Assembly: GCA_907163375.1 (NCBI GenBank) | Contig: CAJQUW010001999.1 | Location: 32,149 to 96,148, forward strand | Direction of reading: 5' to 3' | DNA: 64,000 nucleotides | DNA from: Prostheceraeus crozeri | Lineage: Eukaryota; Platyhelminthes; Polycladida; Euryleptidae | Part shown: positions 1 through 11,391 of the stretch, in pieces | Layout: the number at the start of each line of letters is the position of its first letter | How positions within the stretch are numbered: position 1 is the stretch's first letter | Made by a program: the position numbers and the translations under genes | The notes under the pieces: generated by a model | What the model was told of the DNA's origin: nothing | Databases searched by the model: none | The model's input: only the letters and a program-made list of their open reading frames with translations

Positions 1-1417
1 TGCCACGGACATTTCTCTCTCCATTATTCGATCCATATCGTGGAATTCCCGCAATCTTGAATTGATATTTTCTTTTTCAATTTCGACCTGTTTTTGTTCC
101 GCTTCGGCTTTGTATGTATCTTCCTTACTTTTTGACGCTTTTGATTTCTGTATGCTGTCTTTGTAGGTGGCTCGAGCAGCGGTCATTCTTTCTATCAGCG
201 ACTTTGTTATCGGCAGATTTTCAGGTTTCTCTCCCAACGACATCAAGCTGTCATTAGTAGTTCTAAGAGCCTTAATACTTTGAAGAGACAAAGACGTTCT
301 AGTAGTGACCATCAAGAACTTATTCCGTGAAAAGCCTCTTTCAACATCTGCACTTCCGTGAAGAAGCACAATACTGCTTTACTCAACTTTGTCAAAATTG
401 GGTACTTAATCTGTCCATCAGTCCGCTTAATTTGAAATACTTTGCTCCAGTATGCGTCAACTAGAACGGAAGAGTACCACGACTCCTGGATCAATGGTTC
501 GCTGGAATATTGCATCCATTCATCCACGAGTGAATCAATCTCGTTTGGTTTCACAACAGCTTTCAAGTTTTGGCTTAATATTTTGACATGAGTCAATCCG
601 TTTTCTTCCGTTCTGCATGAAGGGCTCATGCACCGCAAAGACTTCAAAACAGGATTAGAAAGTGGGAGCTTTTTCGATAGGTGTCCCGCAACCGCGACGT
701 AAAACCTTTTGACATCGGCCCGAAAACTCAAGTGCTGTGATGGAGTACACTGTTTGAGTAACGATTCTGCTTTTACCCTTATGTGAATTGTCTCAAGTTG
801 GTTTTCAGTACATTCCATGTCAATTTCTAAAAGCTGATGTCCTTCTTTTTGTGCAACAGTGTTCGGTCGGATGAACCTCAACAGTAACATTCTGATCAAA
901 TCAGACAACTGGGTGGGTGTACAATAAATGTACAAGCGGGCCTTCCGTTTGGAAAAAACGTTCAAATTTGTCAAAAACCGATGGAACGGAGACAATGAAA
1001 TGGATTTTGGCTTCGAAAGTTCTATCCTGCAGTGCAGCTACCATTCTGTTGTATCGAGCGTTGGATGTGCAAATTTTGTTGTTCTGTTTTATAGACACTA
1101 AGAAGTATTGCTTCAGTGCAACAAATTGCTCTGCTAATCTGATACACACAGGTCCTAGTGACAGCATCATTAATGTAAACTCCGCCTGTAAATTATATAT
1201 ATTAGATAACATTTAATCGATGTATAGGGACCAAAAAACACATTCGAAATCTGTTCGACGTATACTTGTATATTATCCCTACTGATGTCTTTAACAACGA
1301 TACATCATTATCAACATTAATACATTTTTAGAGGAAATAGAGGAAATTTTCTAAAATAGAGCATTTAAGAGGTGAGGGACCAAAAATAGAGGAAATAGAG
1401 GACCTGCCACAGGCCTG
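1..1417 (-). mobile_element. hAT DNA transposon, transposase end (cut by window edge)
   Basis: Reading the minus strand from about 1212 downwards gives a broken hAT transposase. It has an upstream block ending ...FFQTEGPLVHLLY, a middle block from 995 to about 330, and then the C-terminal dimerisation motif HGSADVERGFS followed by a charged helix that runs off the window start. At least two frameshifts separate these pieces, one near 900-930 and one near 330-345. The upstream terminus is probably the end at 1417, whose inward reading starts CAGGCCTGTGGCAGGTCC, with the motif AGAGGAAAT repeated several times just inside it (1331-1400). The hAT fold uses this C-terminal domain to dimerise. The element is decayed and probably immobile. 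The other terminus and target duplication lie outside the window. Confidence 0.72.
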
Positions 1418-1675
1418 TGTATATCATCATGTGATTTATTGTAATAAAAATTATTACCATAGAGTATCCCTACTCTATGATTATTACTGTAATAAAAGCA
1501 TCATGCGCGATTGGGAGTGAAGCAATCAATATCACGTTGATCCACTGACAAAATTGGGTGCAATACATCATTTGAACGATAACTAACAACAATTAGGTGA
1601 AGCTTAATCTTTAGTATACAGTGTTGAAGAATGAGTTGCATGATTGCCTTTGGAATGGTTGAAAATTCTTCCCTC

Positions 1676-1750
1676 TTAAGTACTTTTCTCAAAGTGCCGA
1701 AGCCTTGTTATGTAAAATCTTGCATCTGTCGAACTAGTAGCGACGAGTAG
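1676..1750 (-). CDS. Possible last exon of the unrecognised four-exon gene
   Basis: Acceptor attttgcag, then 24 codons and TAA in the phase expected from exon 3. There is no conservation signal beyond the splice site and phase, so this exon is the weakest part of the model. Confidence 0.33.
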   Translation of the reverse strand, partial: LLVATSSTDARFYITRLRHFEKST

Positions 1751-4021
1751 CTGCAAAATAGAAAGCAAGATGATTTAGGTGATGCCGTTTGCAAATAACA
1801 ATAGAGCGTTTTTGTACTATAATATTGTGTCTAGCGTTTAAGAAATCACCCTCCAACCCATTCCAAAACTTGGTAGAGAAAAAATGAATTCATGAATCAA
1901 AATGAATGAAAAATGAATCAATTAAAGCAAAATAATGCCTTTTAGGAGCCGTTGTTAGAATTATTCCCATTTTTCACAAATGCGTTTCTTGTCTTATTTA
2001 AAATGACTATCCTACGTAGATTAAAAAATATAATTGAAAATAAATATTCTGCTCACAAAATTAAGTGTCGAGAAATCTGTCGAGGAATGTGTCGAGGAAT
2101 GTGTCGAGAAAGTTGTATATGTATAAAACAAGGAAACTGAAGCCAAAAAATATCCTGTTAATTAAGATAAAAAAATGTGATTTAAATAAAAAAAATCATG
2201 ATTTTTGCCAACTCTGCTTAAAATATTATACAGAAAGCATACCTGCTCTGCATCAGAAACCATAACTTCACTCTCTGAGTAGTCGGTTGATGAAGCAGCA
2301 GGAACATTAGGAAATATCTGAAACAGTCGAAATCTTATTGTCTGATTCCGAAATCATATATACGTATATGCGTTAACTAATTACTCACAGAAAGCGGTGG
2401 AAGTATCTGCCGCACACCGGGAATTCGAATACGACCGAAATGCGACACAATGAGCTCCAGTCTGTATCCTTGATTTTTAACTGCGACACAAAAGTCGAGC
2501 GTATCTTTCAGCTCCTCTTTTGTCGTTCCGACTTGAATAATGATCACCTGAAATTTGTTTTGAATAATAAAGGCCTGCCCAAATGTTGGCAAACAGTCAA
2601 TACATTAGTAAAAACGAAAGCAATCAAATCATTACTGATACGGGACTATTTCTGAAAGTCCTGAAATTTCTGAACTTACTAAGTTCCTCATCGTTCAAAT
2701 TACTCATCAGTCGTAACGAAATACCGGTACTTTGCATGTTTGTAGATAATTATATAAAAATATTATCTACTTTTATTACTTAGATATTGTATTACCGGCA
2801 ATTTGAGTTCAAAGTTTTATTTTTAGGCTTACTGAAATTATCGTATCATATATTATTGTCTTAAATAATTCATACCTTCCTCTTGTTCATAATTTCATAA
2901 TTCATGATTTCATACTTGTCTTAAATAATTCAGCCTTGAAAGGCATATACAAACTCAGTTCAAAGTATCGTCATCTATCTTTTATGATTGCTAAAATCAA
3001 AGAAAAAGGAAATGTAAAATATTTGTGATGCCTTCAAAATAGCTTTAAAATTTGATTCATTTGTATGCCATCATGAGTAAATATGATATTCCTTATTGCA
3101 AGGTTACTTTTTTAAGTAGCGTTGAATGCGCGGCGGACCAATTTCATTTGTGTGAAATGAACATCCAGTATTGTTGTAATGAACTGCAGATTAACAATAC
3201 CTTTTGCTGAGAAGTAGACGGTACTCAGTATGGTGCTACATGATATACCTGTGGTTGATGTTTTACATAGGAATGATACCACTTGTCAGAGTTAATGTCC
3301 AAGCTGTAAGCCTCTTTCTCCTTTCGCTGGTATAGCCTAATGATGTCTACTGCTGAGAAGACGCATTTGCATCTAACAGACAGAAATATGGTGAAAATGT
3401 CGGAAGTTTAGCGAGCCAGTCTGTTATATGTTTCCGCTTCTCTTAGTGTTTTAAGGGATATTTCCCGCCCCTGCTAAAAATCTGGCGTACAGCTGGTAGG
3501 CCTACAGTGTGAGATTCCCGTAACATGAAACTATATCGTTAACGAAGTATGTATGTTGCGTTGGCAAAAGAGTACTTTTTTCCGAAAGGAAGGTCTGTCA
3601 GACCAACCTCTTATTTCATAAATCGCGTGCAATTCTACAATGACTAGCAAAAAAAGTCAGAGGGGCATGTAGGTCTACGCTTGAGTTATGAATATTGGTT
3701 GTACCTGTACTTCTCTAAAATCTTCGGTCAGAACCCAAAGAATTTTGGGCACCTCGGTAAAATTAACGCGAGCACAAGATTGATCTTAAGATCCAAAACA
3801 ATGAAAGCAATAAATATTCATTATTGGCACATTGACAACGAACTTACTTTATACTTTTGAAAATCGTATGTGGCTTTTAACTTTATAACACGGTTTTCCT
3901 TTAAAGAAGAATATTGATCTCCATTCCATCCTTGTAACTCGCTGACACGATACATATAAAAAGTTTTATCAAAAATGAAATACACAACAGCGTACTGAAT
4001 GTTGGAATATTCTGGATTCAT
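1676..4021 (-). CDS. Unrecognised four-exon gene, about 160 residues
   Basis: Four exons read in one phase on the minus strand: 4021-3848 (58 codons, begins ATG directly after a tttcag acceptor), 2547-2389 (53 codons), 2317-2243 (25 codons) and 1750-1676 (24 codons plus TAA). Junctions are gtaagt/tttcag, gtgagt/tttcag and gtatgc/ttgcag, all phase 0. The joined first two exons read smoothly through DFQKYK-VIIIQVGTTKEELKD. The first half resembles the small Tudor-like N-terminal module (VVYF..., then a charged K-Y-x-V-x-I-x-x-V-G-x-TKEEL stretch) found in many invertebrate BEN-domain-type proteins. That resemblance is inference from memory, not a search result. The third exon is acidic and Ser-rich. 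The last exon is the least certain. The hAT element ends only 259 bp beyond the stop. Function unknown. Confidence 0.5.
2243..2317 (-). CDS. Exon 3 of the unrecognised four-exon gene
   Basis: 25 codons (IFPNVPAASSTDYSESEV...) between acceptor ctgtttcag and donor gtatgc. The preceding intron is only 71 bp. Confidence 0.48.
2389..2547 (-). CDS. Exon 2 of the unrecognised four-exon gene
   Basis: 53 codons from VIIIQVGTTKEELKD to RQILPPLS, between acceptor aatttcag and donor gtgagt. Exactly in phase with exon 1. Confidence 0.52.
3848..4021 (-). CDS. Exon 1 of the unrecognised four-exon gene
   Basis: 58 codons starting MNPEYSNIQYAVVYF. The ATG is the first base triplet after acceptor tttcag. The donor is gtaagt. 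No in-frame upstream coding exon is evident. Confidence 0.5.
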
Positions 4022-4571
4022 CTGAAAGGAAAATGCCAAGCTTTAACAGATAACGCGAAGATACTGACCGAACCTAACCGAAACATAAACGAAATAAGAG
4101 TTGGTTTGCATTACACTGACAGCTTTACTGTAGATAGAAATATTCATTATATTCAAATTAGTATAACAATTATTATACTTAATAAGTAGGCCTATTCATA
4201 ATGTCTATTATTAAATACTCGCGGTCACTATGCCATGTAGGCCCTACATTGCCGCCTTCAGAATTCAGGGTCAATATAGGCTAAGTTATCAAATGGAAAG
4301 GGTAGTGGACAATTAGAATAATTCGCCAGTTATACAAAAGATTGAGAAGTAATGCGAGCGTCTACGTTAAAATGAATGTTTGAAAGTTTTGAAGCTTGCA
4401 GGAATAGGTCAGAAATGAACATGATACTAAATTATATTCAATCCGTCAAATAAGTAGCTACGGTAGGACAAAATAGAGTTACTGTGAGCAAGAAAGAGAA
4501 CCATAATTTATTTTTGTAAGACAACTATATTTCAATCCCCGTTTCAATCTCTCTCCGGCTAAAGTAGAGGA

Positions 4572-4707
4572 GTGTGGACCCGCCATGTAAATAGAAAAAT
4601 ATCACCTAGTTAAGTTATGTGGACCCGTTTTCACACACCCATTGTACACAATGGTATTCAATTTCAGGGTTCACATTTCTTAACTAGGTGTAATTTTATG
4701 GGTCCAC
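4572..4707. repeat. Short foldback (MITE-like) inverted repeat
   Basis: A block beginning GTGGACCCGCCATG is mirrored at its far end by ATGGGTCCAC. The internal motif CACCTAGTTAAG on the left is matched by CTTAACTAGGTG on the right, giving arms of about 50 bp. It has no coding capacity. A small non-autonomous element is the likeliest explanation. Target duplication not established. Confidence 0.55.
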
Positions 4708-4730
4708 GCTTCTTAACAATGACCCTTTCT

Positions 4731-4920
4731 CATACCTTCGCTGCCGTTTTAAATCACTTTCTATGTTAGGCCAAAATTCCTTCTTTTTAAAAGTACCTAT
4801 AGATTGAAAGCACCTATATCGTAGGCCGATGTTATTAATGTAACCCAAGGGAATGTTCCAATTCTTTTGTAGTTTGATATACAGTACGTTCACTTTTTTG
4901 CTGTAAAGCTGTGAATTCAT
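4731..4920 (-). CDS. Exon-like ORF after a splice acceptor, unrecognised
   Basis: An ATG lies immediately after the acceptor-like tctcttttatag. About 63 codons (MNSQLYSKKVNVLY...) run to a possible donor gtatgag near 4730. Its phase does not fit the exon at 4021, where joining would create a stop. It is therefore either the first exon of something else, an alternative exon, or chance. No family recognised. Confidence 0.22.
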
Positions 4921-5565
4921 CTATAAAAGAGAAATATATGACTTTTCACAATATAAATCATTTATAATAGCTCGTACATCTCGTTAACTACTGCATCTCG
5001 AACACTTGATAGAAATGTGTATCTTCGATCCATGCGATCGGCCGCAGCTTTGAAGTTAGCTAGCTGACCTTCCTATCCCGCTATACAAGCGTTTCAATCG
5101 ACAATGAAAGAATAATCCTAGAACAGTCTTTCAATACGCTGTATTTAAGGTATACTCTCAGTAGAGCGAAGCCTGATTCCTTCCATTTAAACTTTAAAGT
5201 AATACTGGGATTCATTAAATGTCTAATTCCATATCTAGCATTCTATCACAGTATACTGGTTCAGGAGAGAAAACCTCTTCTTACTATCTTCTTACAGTTG
5301 GCCATTCTAAGAAATAATACATTCAAATTAATCAAAAAGAATATGCTCAGTAGAACATGAAATCTATTTGAACAAAGCCAAATTGAACACGGTAGTCACG
5401 CCATACAATTAAGAAAAGCGTAATTTCTGAGCCACCTTCAAAACAAAGTTCAAAGCAGAAAGGTGCAATTTATTCTACATATTGCAACAAAATGCCATTT
5501 ACTATAAGGGAACACATTAACTTTCATCAAAGTTTTATTTACAATTGATGTAAATGAGAGAAATT
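4921..5565. other. Non-coding interval
   Basis: AT-rich sequence between the exon-like ORF and the transposase gene. I see no supported gene, repeat or structured element here. Confidence 0.5.
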
Positions 5566-7979
5566 TTAACAAAATGGAATGACCAAAAACTCTTTATCAT
5601 GAGGAAATACAATAACTTTCGTCAGGATAGTTTCATCAACAATTTGTTTCTTACTCAATCGATAGAATCCTATATTGAATGTTCGAGAATCATACGGATA
5701 TGTATACAATGAATTTGTAAATTCAAGCTTCTTACCAGATATTAATTTGCCGTTTAATTCTTTAATTTTTACTATATTATTTTTGGTCGTCAAAACGTAG
5801 TTGTTTGGCTTCTTAGTGGAATATGTCACATCACTTACATATGAATCTGCATACATCGATCTCACATTAAGAAGTTGATTTACGGTTTGCTCAAAAAAGC
5901 AATTTGATGCTTTTATTCTACGTTTTAACTTCGATAAGTAATTTTCAAATTGAAAGGACGAATGTTTATCTAAGGGTCCTAGCCGTACAACACTACTGTA
6001 TACATGAAGCAAAACATGAACATTACAACGGAGCTCCTTGAATATAAGGTAGAAAATTGTTTTACAAATATTTCAAGACAGCGGTGGGCAACGTCATATA
6101 AATGTTGAAACCGAGATGACACAAATACATAGAAAGCAAAATGAAAGAGAAGAAAATGATTGTAATACTCATCTTTGATGACATTACGGAAAACATATGG
6201 ACCGAAGTACAGTAAATAGAATCTATATTCTGTTGCCTTGAAATTGTGCAATTCATTAAGACGGCGGGGCTTTCTTTGAAATTCTGAAGGAACACAATTT
6301 CTTTGGGACCAAACAAACTCAGATAGGTTTCGCAGTTGCACACTTGACAATTTGCAGGGTAATCTTCTTCCTTTCGAAGACGTAAGGAAGAAAAATAGAA
6401 GCTTCTTCATGACCCCCAAGCATGCCAAATGCATGTAGTCTGGAGGAAAGGAAGTCGTGAAGGAAATAGTTTGAATACTAGATATAGAAGAAATAGATAA
6501 CTGATTATTTTCTCTGAAGTTTGCATAGTCAGTGTCAGTTCTTAGTTCACAAATTTCATCGTTAAATACAACACGATCATCCAAGTAAAAACCTTTTTGT
6601 CGACAGTATCCGCAACCGTAGTAGCCACTATGATTTTTGATACACTGAATATACGCCCGTGCTGGTGCATCACATATAAACGTAATATCTTTCACTATAA
6701 ACTTATAATGCAGATACAAAATCCTTCATCTACCAATGATTTCAGTTCCCGACAAAACTCTTCTAAAAATTCAGTGAGAACTGGTTTCCCAAGTCCACAA
6801 AACACTGCTACAGGTAATGGCGTAAACACATTATTGATTTTTATAAGTATAGGCCATAAACCTATTTGTGAACTCTTATAAAGTGGCAGACCATCAATGT
6901 TTATCTTAAAGTTCAATTCAATTGTGTTTGTCATGAGATCGATGAAGGAATTAGTCAATTGTTCAAAAGAATTTCTGAAGGCAAAAATCAAATTCTCTTT
7001 TATAGATAGATATGCTAGTTTACCATGAGTAACAGATACCTTCATGATATCAGGTTTTACAATATCTTTACGTAATTTGTATACGCTGCCAAGTACTTGT
7101 ACTCCATAGCGACATAAAAGTTTTAGCAGATATTGCTGCGCGTCTATGGGCAAATTGAATACGATGAAAAAAAGCAGCAACTCATCGGCGAGAGATTTTC
7201 CTGAAGATTTGCAATCAGCATCATTAGGAAAAGTTGAAACATCATTGGAATCCGAATCATCATTCATTGAGGAGTCAACGTTGCTCTCCACGTCATCTAA
7301 GTCAGAAGATAATAGAACTTCCTTATCTGAGGAGATATCCATATAATTCTCAAAAATACATTCTTCATCGGATGAGAATTGCATTGTCGACAACATATGA
7401 GTTAAATAACCATGTCCGTAATGCATTGGCGTTGACAAATGTTCATCACTGATTTCACCTGAAAATCATGAAGAGGTGTCATGCCTCGTCTGAAAACCAT
7501 CCAACATCAATCTGATTTATGAATTATCGGTATATCACCATATTATATTATGTGTACATTTGCAGTTTTAGATAGGTCGCACGTGCATCACATAAACATG
7601 ATAAAAATACATTGAAAAAAATAGAAACGTTATGGCCAGTGGTCCCCAGTTGCAGCAATGTTCAAAATAAAGTTTGACACTAATGTATGAGATCAATTGT
7701 TTTAGTGTAGGAGAACGTGGAATCACATCACGTTAATCCTATTTTACATCACAAATTATTCATATCTGTGTAAAAAGTTTTATCGGCAACTTGATTTTAT
7801 CTTTATGCATTTGTATTATCATATTTAGTCCCTTCAGCTCATCAACCAAAACATCAGCACTGATAAAATCACATGCACTGAGCTTTTAATTAGACAGAAA
7901 TACAACTAGGTATCCATTACTTAGAAAAAATAATGGCCTTAGACTAGACTACATTGCAACGAGAACTTCAGGAATAAAC

Positions 7980-8293
7980 AAATCGTGTTTTCAACTACAT
8001 TGCATGTATGACAAAGAAAATTTGGGCAGAGCCTCCGGCCATCCAAGGCCAAATCGTGTTGTCAACTATTCTTGTATTACAAAGAAAATTTGGGCAGAGC
8101 CTCCGGCCACCCAAGGCCAAATCGTGTTTTCAACTACATGTATGACAAAGAAAATTTGGGCAGAGCCTCCGGCCACCCAAGGCCAAATCGTGTTTTCAAC
8201 TACTTGTATGACAAAGAAAATTTGGGCAGAGTCTCCGGCCAGCACCTAAGGCCAAATCGTGTTTTCAACTATGACAAAGAAAATTTGGGCAGG
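7980..8293. repeat. 66-bp minisatellite, about 4.6 copies
   Basis: The unit contains ACAAAGAAAATTTGGGCAGA, CCTCCGGCCACCCAAGGCC and AAATCGTGTTTTCAACTA. The ACAAAG landmark recurs at 8011, 8079, 8145, 8211 and 8274, a spacing of 63-68 bp. Because 66 is a multiple of three, two plus-strand frames stay open through the array. These are repeat artefacts rather than genes. It lies within the putative intron of the transposase gene. Confidence 0.9.
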
Positions 8294-9443
8294 GAAAAAT
8301 TTTCTGGAGCAGTAAAAATTCATTTAATCGGCATTGAATTATAGCAGATTACTATACCCTCTCTGTCCAGACCTCATTATCTCGAGAAAAAAATGAGGCA
8401 AGGTCAACGAATGAGTTTCTCGCTATTTTCACGGTTGGTCAGCCACTCAGGTTTGAAATTTTAATGCATGAAAATGTCTTGTGTATTCCTCATTTCTTTC
8501 TGTAAGAGTGCTTTCAATTTTTATATCAAGTGTTGACCCATTGCTCAATGACTGTCATCTTTTCAGTAAGCTATATTCCCTTTGGAAGAAAGGATTATGG
8601 TAAAAAATTCACAAAATCTGTTATAAGCTATGTGCACGAAAGAAGTCAACCATGGTCTATCCTTTGATGTTATAAAGTTATATCAAGTTATCCACAAACA
8701 TTTAAGATATCTTGAGAGCGAATCGAATAGCGGGCACATGTTGCAGGCATTCCAATTGGTGAACCACTGCACGTGGGTGGACGTTCCGTGGGTCGCACGG
8801 TTTGAAATCACTTTGTTGACTTTCTTACGTCAGAACTTGCAGAGTTGATCAGGAGAACATCTGTTAGTTCAAGTGCATAAAGAAAAATACGCAATATCTC
8901 AGTAGTTGTCGGCAGCCAAAGCTGCTGTATCATGAACTAACACTTTGCGGAGGTGGTTGCAATCCTTGGGTTCACATGTTTATGTGTTGATTAACTTTCT
9001 GTCAGTGATGAAAGCGGAAATGATGCAGCGCGATGGAGGTCATTTGATCGCCTGACTTTGCACTTATTTGATTAAGAATTAGATTGCAAATTATGAACAA
9101 GATGAATATTTCAACAGCTCAAATTTGAGGGGGCCAAACAAGCACGTGGCCCCGTCAAATTTTTCCGGGGGGGGGGCTCGCCTCCCCCACTTCCGCGGTC
9201 CATGGTCAGCTGCATTACTCGGCACTCATTGGCGAACGCTCATCATCTATGAACGCAGCTTTTGTCTGTGCAACATGATCTGCTGATGATGACGTTGTGG
9301 CATTGGATTGCGCTTCTTCTATAATTAGGTACCGAGAATTTCGTTGCAGAATTAGAGAAGGCAAAGTAATTCACACACCTCACAGTATGGAAAAGACGCC
9401 ACTGGTGTAAACTAAGATAATATCAACTTTCAATTCAACTCAC
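8294..9443. other. Non-coding intronic or intergenic interval with a G/C-rich patch
   Basis: No supported gene. A patch at 9128-9190 has a run of about ten G followed by CTCGCCTCCCCC. Such blocks often mark transposon ends, but no partner was found. Confidence 0.45.
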
Positions 9444-9594
9444 CTGAAATCATGTTTTCTTCTATTGATTCTATAGCAGGTTTGCTCCGCTTTTCATTGC
9501 CGCCTGCTTTACTCCTGTCCAATTCAATTATTTCATCAAATAAAGCTTTCTCAGCTCTTCTATTAACAGATCGCTTTGATGATCTCGACGCCAT
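9444..9594 (-). CDS. Putative 5' exon of the Tnp2-like transposase
   Basis: ATG at 9594, 50 basic and acidic codons without a stop, then a good donor (CAG/gtgagt). It joins in phase to the acceptor at 7459/7458. It could instead be the first exon of an unrelated gene, but no other phase-matched partner was seen on this strand. Confidence 0.45.
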
Positions 9595-9814
9595 TTCCAA
9601 TCAATGAATAATTGAAAACAGTTTTGAAGTGGTTTCAGAATTTGAATACATTAAAACAAAAGTGTGTTCTGATGAAAATTATACAAAAAATTATATGCTT
9701 TAATTAATTAGTTGAATATTAGGATTTTATGAGAGCACAAATAGTACATAAATGTATTAAACCTAGCGATTGATATCGTGGCGATTGGTCAATAAGAGTT
9801 TCTGGGGCGTTCTG

Positions 9815-10480
9815 ATGGCGATGACAGGGCGATACATCGATATGCTAATATTGAAGAATTTTCATTGATATACGTATCCCGCAGATCTATTTAACCGTGA
9901 GCGTAATGAAAAACAAAGTATGAATTCATGAACAGCGTTATACCAGCACAAATACAATAGAGTCTGTCATAATAGCACCTGGCGATATCACGTCGATAGA
10001 TCGACGACTGTTCGAGACAATGGCGACAGCATCGCGATGACAGGGCGATACATCGATATGCTAATATTGAAGAATTTTCATTGATATGCGTATCCCGCAG
10101 ATCTATTTAACCGTGAGCGTAATGAAAAACAAAGTATGAATTCATGAACAGCGTTATACCAGCACAAATACAATAGAGTCTGTCATAATAGCACCTGGCG
10201 ATATCACGTCGATAGATCGACGACTGTTCGAGACAATGGCGATAGCATCGCGATGACAGGGCGATACATCGATATGCTAATATTGAAGAATTTTCATTGA
10301 TATGCGTATCCCGCAGATCTATTTAACCGTGAGCGTAATGAAAAACAAAGTACGAATTTATGAGCAGTTGTTTATCCTCACAAATATTGTAAAACCCGTC
10401 ATTAGATCCTTTGGCGATGTCATGTCGATATATCGACGTCTAATCGAGCCCATGGCGACAGCGTCGTCGCGATCGTATCG
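9815..10480. repeat. 216-bp tandem repeat, three copies
   Basis: The landmark ATGACAGGGCGATACATCGA occurs at 9821, 10037 and 10253, exactly 216 bp apart. The first two copies are nearly identical. The third drifts after about 10360 and fades near 10480. The unit is rich in CGATAT/ATCGAC half-palindromes (e.g. CGTCGATAGATCGACG). No coding function. Confidence 0.93.
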
Positions 10481-11391
10481 CGGTCGATCCGATGGTATTT
10501 TTTTTACTGGGTTCATGTCTTCCAAAATGGTCGCTCATGAATGCTGCGTGGACTTGCTTATACTTCACTTGCTCATCAAGACATGAAGAATTTCTTTCAC
10601 TGATCCACGCTGCATAATAAAGCTTAACTTTCAAGCTAATAAGTAAACTTCAAAATGAAGTACATTATTTTTGCTCCAGATCTCTCACAGTGCATGAAAT
10701 TGTACCCCTATTGTAAAGCAAGATTCAGGTTATCCAAAACGGTGTCTGTGTGATAATTAAAAATGCTAACAAAATGGCACAAATAGCCACTGTGGCAAAG
10801 GAATGTTCAAAAATCCGCGGACGGAACTCGCATTGCTACGATCGCTTTAATCGAAATAATGATGAAATTAAGAGTTTTAGACCCAATTTATTGGTACGTA
10901 GCTGCCTCGGCAGTGGAAGCGCTCAAATTACAAGGCCTATCAAAAAAATCAAAACTTTCAAAATTTTCCATAATTTTCCACGGAAAATTTTGATTCAAAA
11001 TTTTCCGGAAAATTTTCATCACTAGTGATGGGACATGAAGTCCGCACGATACAGTCCGATTCCATGGATGTAGACGCTGACATCGAACATCATGGTAAAG
11101 ACAAAAGAGTTCACCGACATATTGCTTAGCAAAATCGGTGTCGAAGCACAGCGTCCAGAAAATGACCCTATGATAAAATTGACATGCTCTAAATTATGAG
11201 AAACACGAGATGACTCAAAGACAAAAAGTAAATTTTTTATATGTGAAAGTTTTTATATTTTTACAAACAATCACAGCATCTGTTAGGCGCTTGAATAACA
11301 AATGATGACTTCAATAATCTAATTTTAAATAAGCTTGTCTCCTCACTAGCTTGCTAGTACGGTCGAAATAGTTCAAAAAGTGGCCAAAACT
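10481..11391. other. Non-coding interval
   Basis: No supported gene. A stretch at 10960-11020 is dense in AAAATTTTCC/GGAAAATTTT and could fold into short hairpins. Confidence 0.45.

Larger units (their letters stand above)
5566..9594 (-). pseudogene. Tnp2/CACTA(EnSpm)-like transposase gene, broken
   Basis: The minus-strand coding region in 7458-5566 contains landmarks of the animal Tnp2-type transposases: INIDGLPLYKSSQIGLWPI, FICDAPARAYI with GYYGCGYCRQKG, PPDYMHLACLGVMKKLL, YNHFLLFHFAF and RLGPLDKHSSFQFENYL. The N-terminal part is strongly acidic (SSDLDDVESNVDSSMNDDSD). A separate 5' exon at 9594-9444 (50 codons, MASRSSKRSVNRRAEKAL...) ends TCA-G before gtgagt, and 7458 begins GT-GAA after attttcag. 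They are phase-matched, giving ...NMISGEISDEH. The intron of about 2 kb contains a 66-bp minisatellite. Two frameshifts break the main exon, near 6715 and near 6000. The family is inferred from motifs. I did not find terminal inverted repeats, so the element's limits are unknown. Confidence 0.68.

Noticed and set aside
8004-8344. Plus-strand open frames across the minisatellite
   Set aside because: They exist only because the unit is close to 66 bp, a multiple of three. The same text appears in two frames and no start context or homology is visible.
10302-10586. 94-codon plus-strand ORF across the end of the 216-bp repeat
   Set aside because: It begins in repeat sequence and has no homology visible.
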